Of a DNA stretch of 64,000 bases, positions 63,847 through 64,000 are shown one piece after another (the stretch's first letter is position 1; each line of letters begins with the position of its first letter). The stretch spans positions 2,232,001-2,296,000 of the forward strand of contig NZ_JBLKNZ010000001.1 of the NCBI RefSeq assembly GCF_051414115.1, read 5' to 3'. The stretch is from Halovenus marina (GTDB taxonomy: Archaea; Halobacteriota; Halobacteria; Halobacteriales; Haloarculaceae). A model generated the notes under the pieces. The model saw nothing but the letters and a program-made list of their open reading frames with translations. It did not search any database and was not told the origin of the DNA. Position numbers and translations under genes: made by a program.

Positions 63847-64000
63847 TCAGGGGAGGTTCTCAGACTTTTGAAAGTCCCGAAGCAGTCTAAATACTAGTTG
63901 ATCTGTGTCTATGCCTTGTTCTTCTATTCTCTGTTTCAGTCCTTCCTGTATCTCCTTGTTTCGGCAGGTGATCCAGAGTATGAATCCTCTTTCGAGGTGC
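63847..64000 (-). CDS. C-terminal end of a gene cut by the window edge
   Basis: Fifty codons are open on the minus strand from base 63999 to the TGA at 63847 (HLERGFILWITCRNKEIQEG, then KQRIEEQGIDTDQLVFRLLR, then DFQKSENLP). The peptide is amphipathic and helical with a single Cys, plausible as a real protein tail. The N-terminus lies outside the window, so function cannot be judged. It sits 83 bases upstream of the membrane-protein gene. Confidence 0.55.
   Translation of the reverse strand, partial: HLERGFILWITCRNKEIQEGLKQRIEEQGIDTDQLVFRLLRDFQKSENLP

Larger units (their letters stand above)
53451..64000. mobile_element. Integrated genetic element inserted at tRNA-Thr(GGU), right end outside window
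   Basis: The region from the tRNA-Thr fragment to the window end differs from the host: lower GC, more Lys/Asn/Ile-rich proteins and AT-rich codons. It holds a tyrosine recombinase, two Orc1/Cdc6-like genes around an origin-like spacer, exported fibre-like proteins and accessory genes. The intact tRNA-Thr should stand at the far end beyond 64000. No capsid, terminase, relaxase or conjugation ATPase is visible, so virus or plasmid origin is not decided. Confidence 0.82.

Noticed and set aside
1..64000. CRISPR arrays, rRNA genes and complete tRNA genes
   Set aside because: No regularly spaced direct repeats, no rRNA-like stretch and no full cloverleaf were found on reading; only the two tRNA-Thr 3' pieces are present.

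Overview
The window is a stretch of a haloarchaeal (class Halobacteria) chromosome. The reasons are the GC-rich, strongly acid-biased proteins, the archaeal-style gyrB-gyrA pair, TATA boxes lying about 25-30 bases upstream of start codons (largely leaderless genes), and many haloarchaea-restricted families (HalX, HalOD1, Bat-type HTH, DUF5786, DUF5809/5810, KaiC-like ATPases, NMD3, Dph6). I do not assign a genus. DUF numbers and family names come from memory and were not searched.

Positions 1-53150 are ordinary core chromosome. DNA gyrase (5'-truncated gyrB, complete gyrA) opens the window. Metabolic and housekeeping genes follow: arginase, an NDH-2-like flavoprotein, a phosphohexomutase, NikR, Dph6, a GH2-like protein, an XPD-like iron-sulphur helicase, NMD3, a Nudix hydrolase, an aminotransferase, aspartate-semialdehyde dehydrogenase, a sugar epimerase, a prenyl-diphosphate synthase, a YchF-like GTPase, a phosphotriesterase-family enzyme, a bactofilin-like protein, a five-repeat YegP-like protein, endonuclease III, UspA and a P-type ATPase. 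From 44.7 to 52.1 kb lies a sensory cluster: a membrane histidine kinase, a double-domain KaiC-like ATPase, a histidine kinase with a LOV-type photoreceptor motif, and a 1065-residue REC-PAS(x6)-histidine kinase. A nested 79-bp palindrome sits at the end of the KaiC-like gene. An Lrp-type regulator with a metal-binding TRASH tail is the last host gene.

At 53409-53450 the minus strand carries exactly the 3' part (tRNA positions 32-73) of a tRNA-Thr(GGU) gene with no 5' half. To its right, base composition falls and codon use changes through to the window end. I read this as the left attachment site of an integrated element that runs past 64000; the intact tRNA should lie at its far end. A second, shorter copy of the tRNA-Thr 3' end lies 135 bp further out and suggests an earlier integration at the same tRNA.

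The element carries an archaeal tyrosine recombinase, two divergent Orc1/Cdc6-like ATPases around an AT-rich origin-like spacer with inverted repeats, and a minus-strand set of predicted exported proteins. Two of these share an unusual N-terminal module (acidic coiled coil, then an internal Tat motif) joined to different C-termini, one of them a LamG-like domain; two neighbours carry fibronectin-type III-like domains. Neither shared-module gene has an ATG, GTG or TTG start for its coding frame at the expected place, and both instead place an ATC after an AGGTG motif. The right part holds a 527-residue protein with a HEPN-type RxxxxH motif, a possible PD-(D/E)XK-like small protein, a two-helix membrane protein and a truncated gene at the edge. 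No capsid, terminase, CRISPR array, rRNA or complete tRNA gene is visible, so virus versus plasmid-like integrative element stays open.
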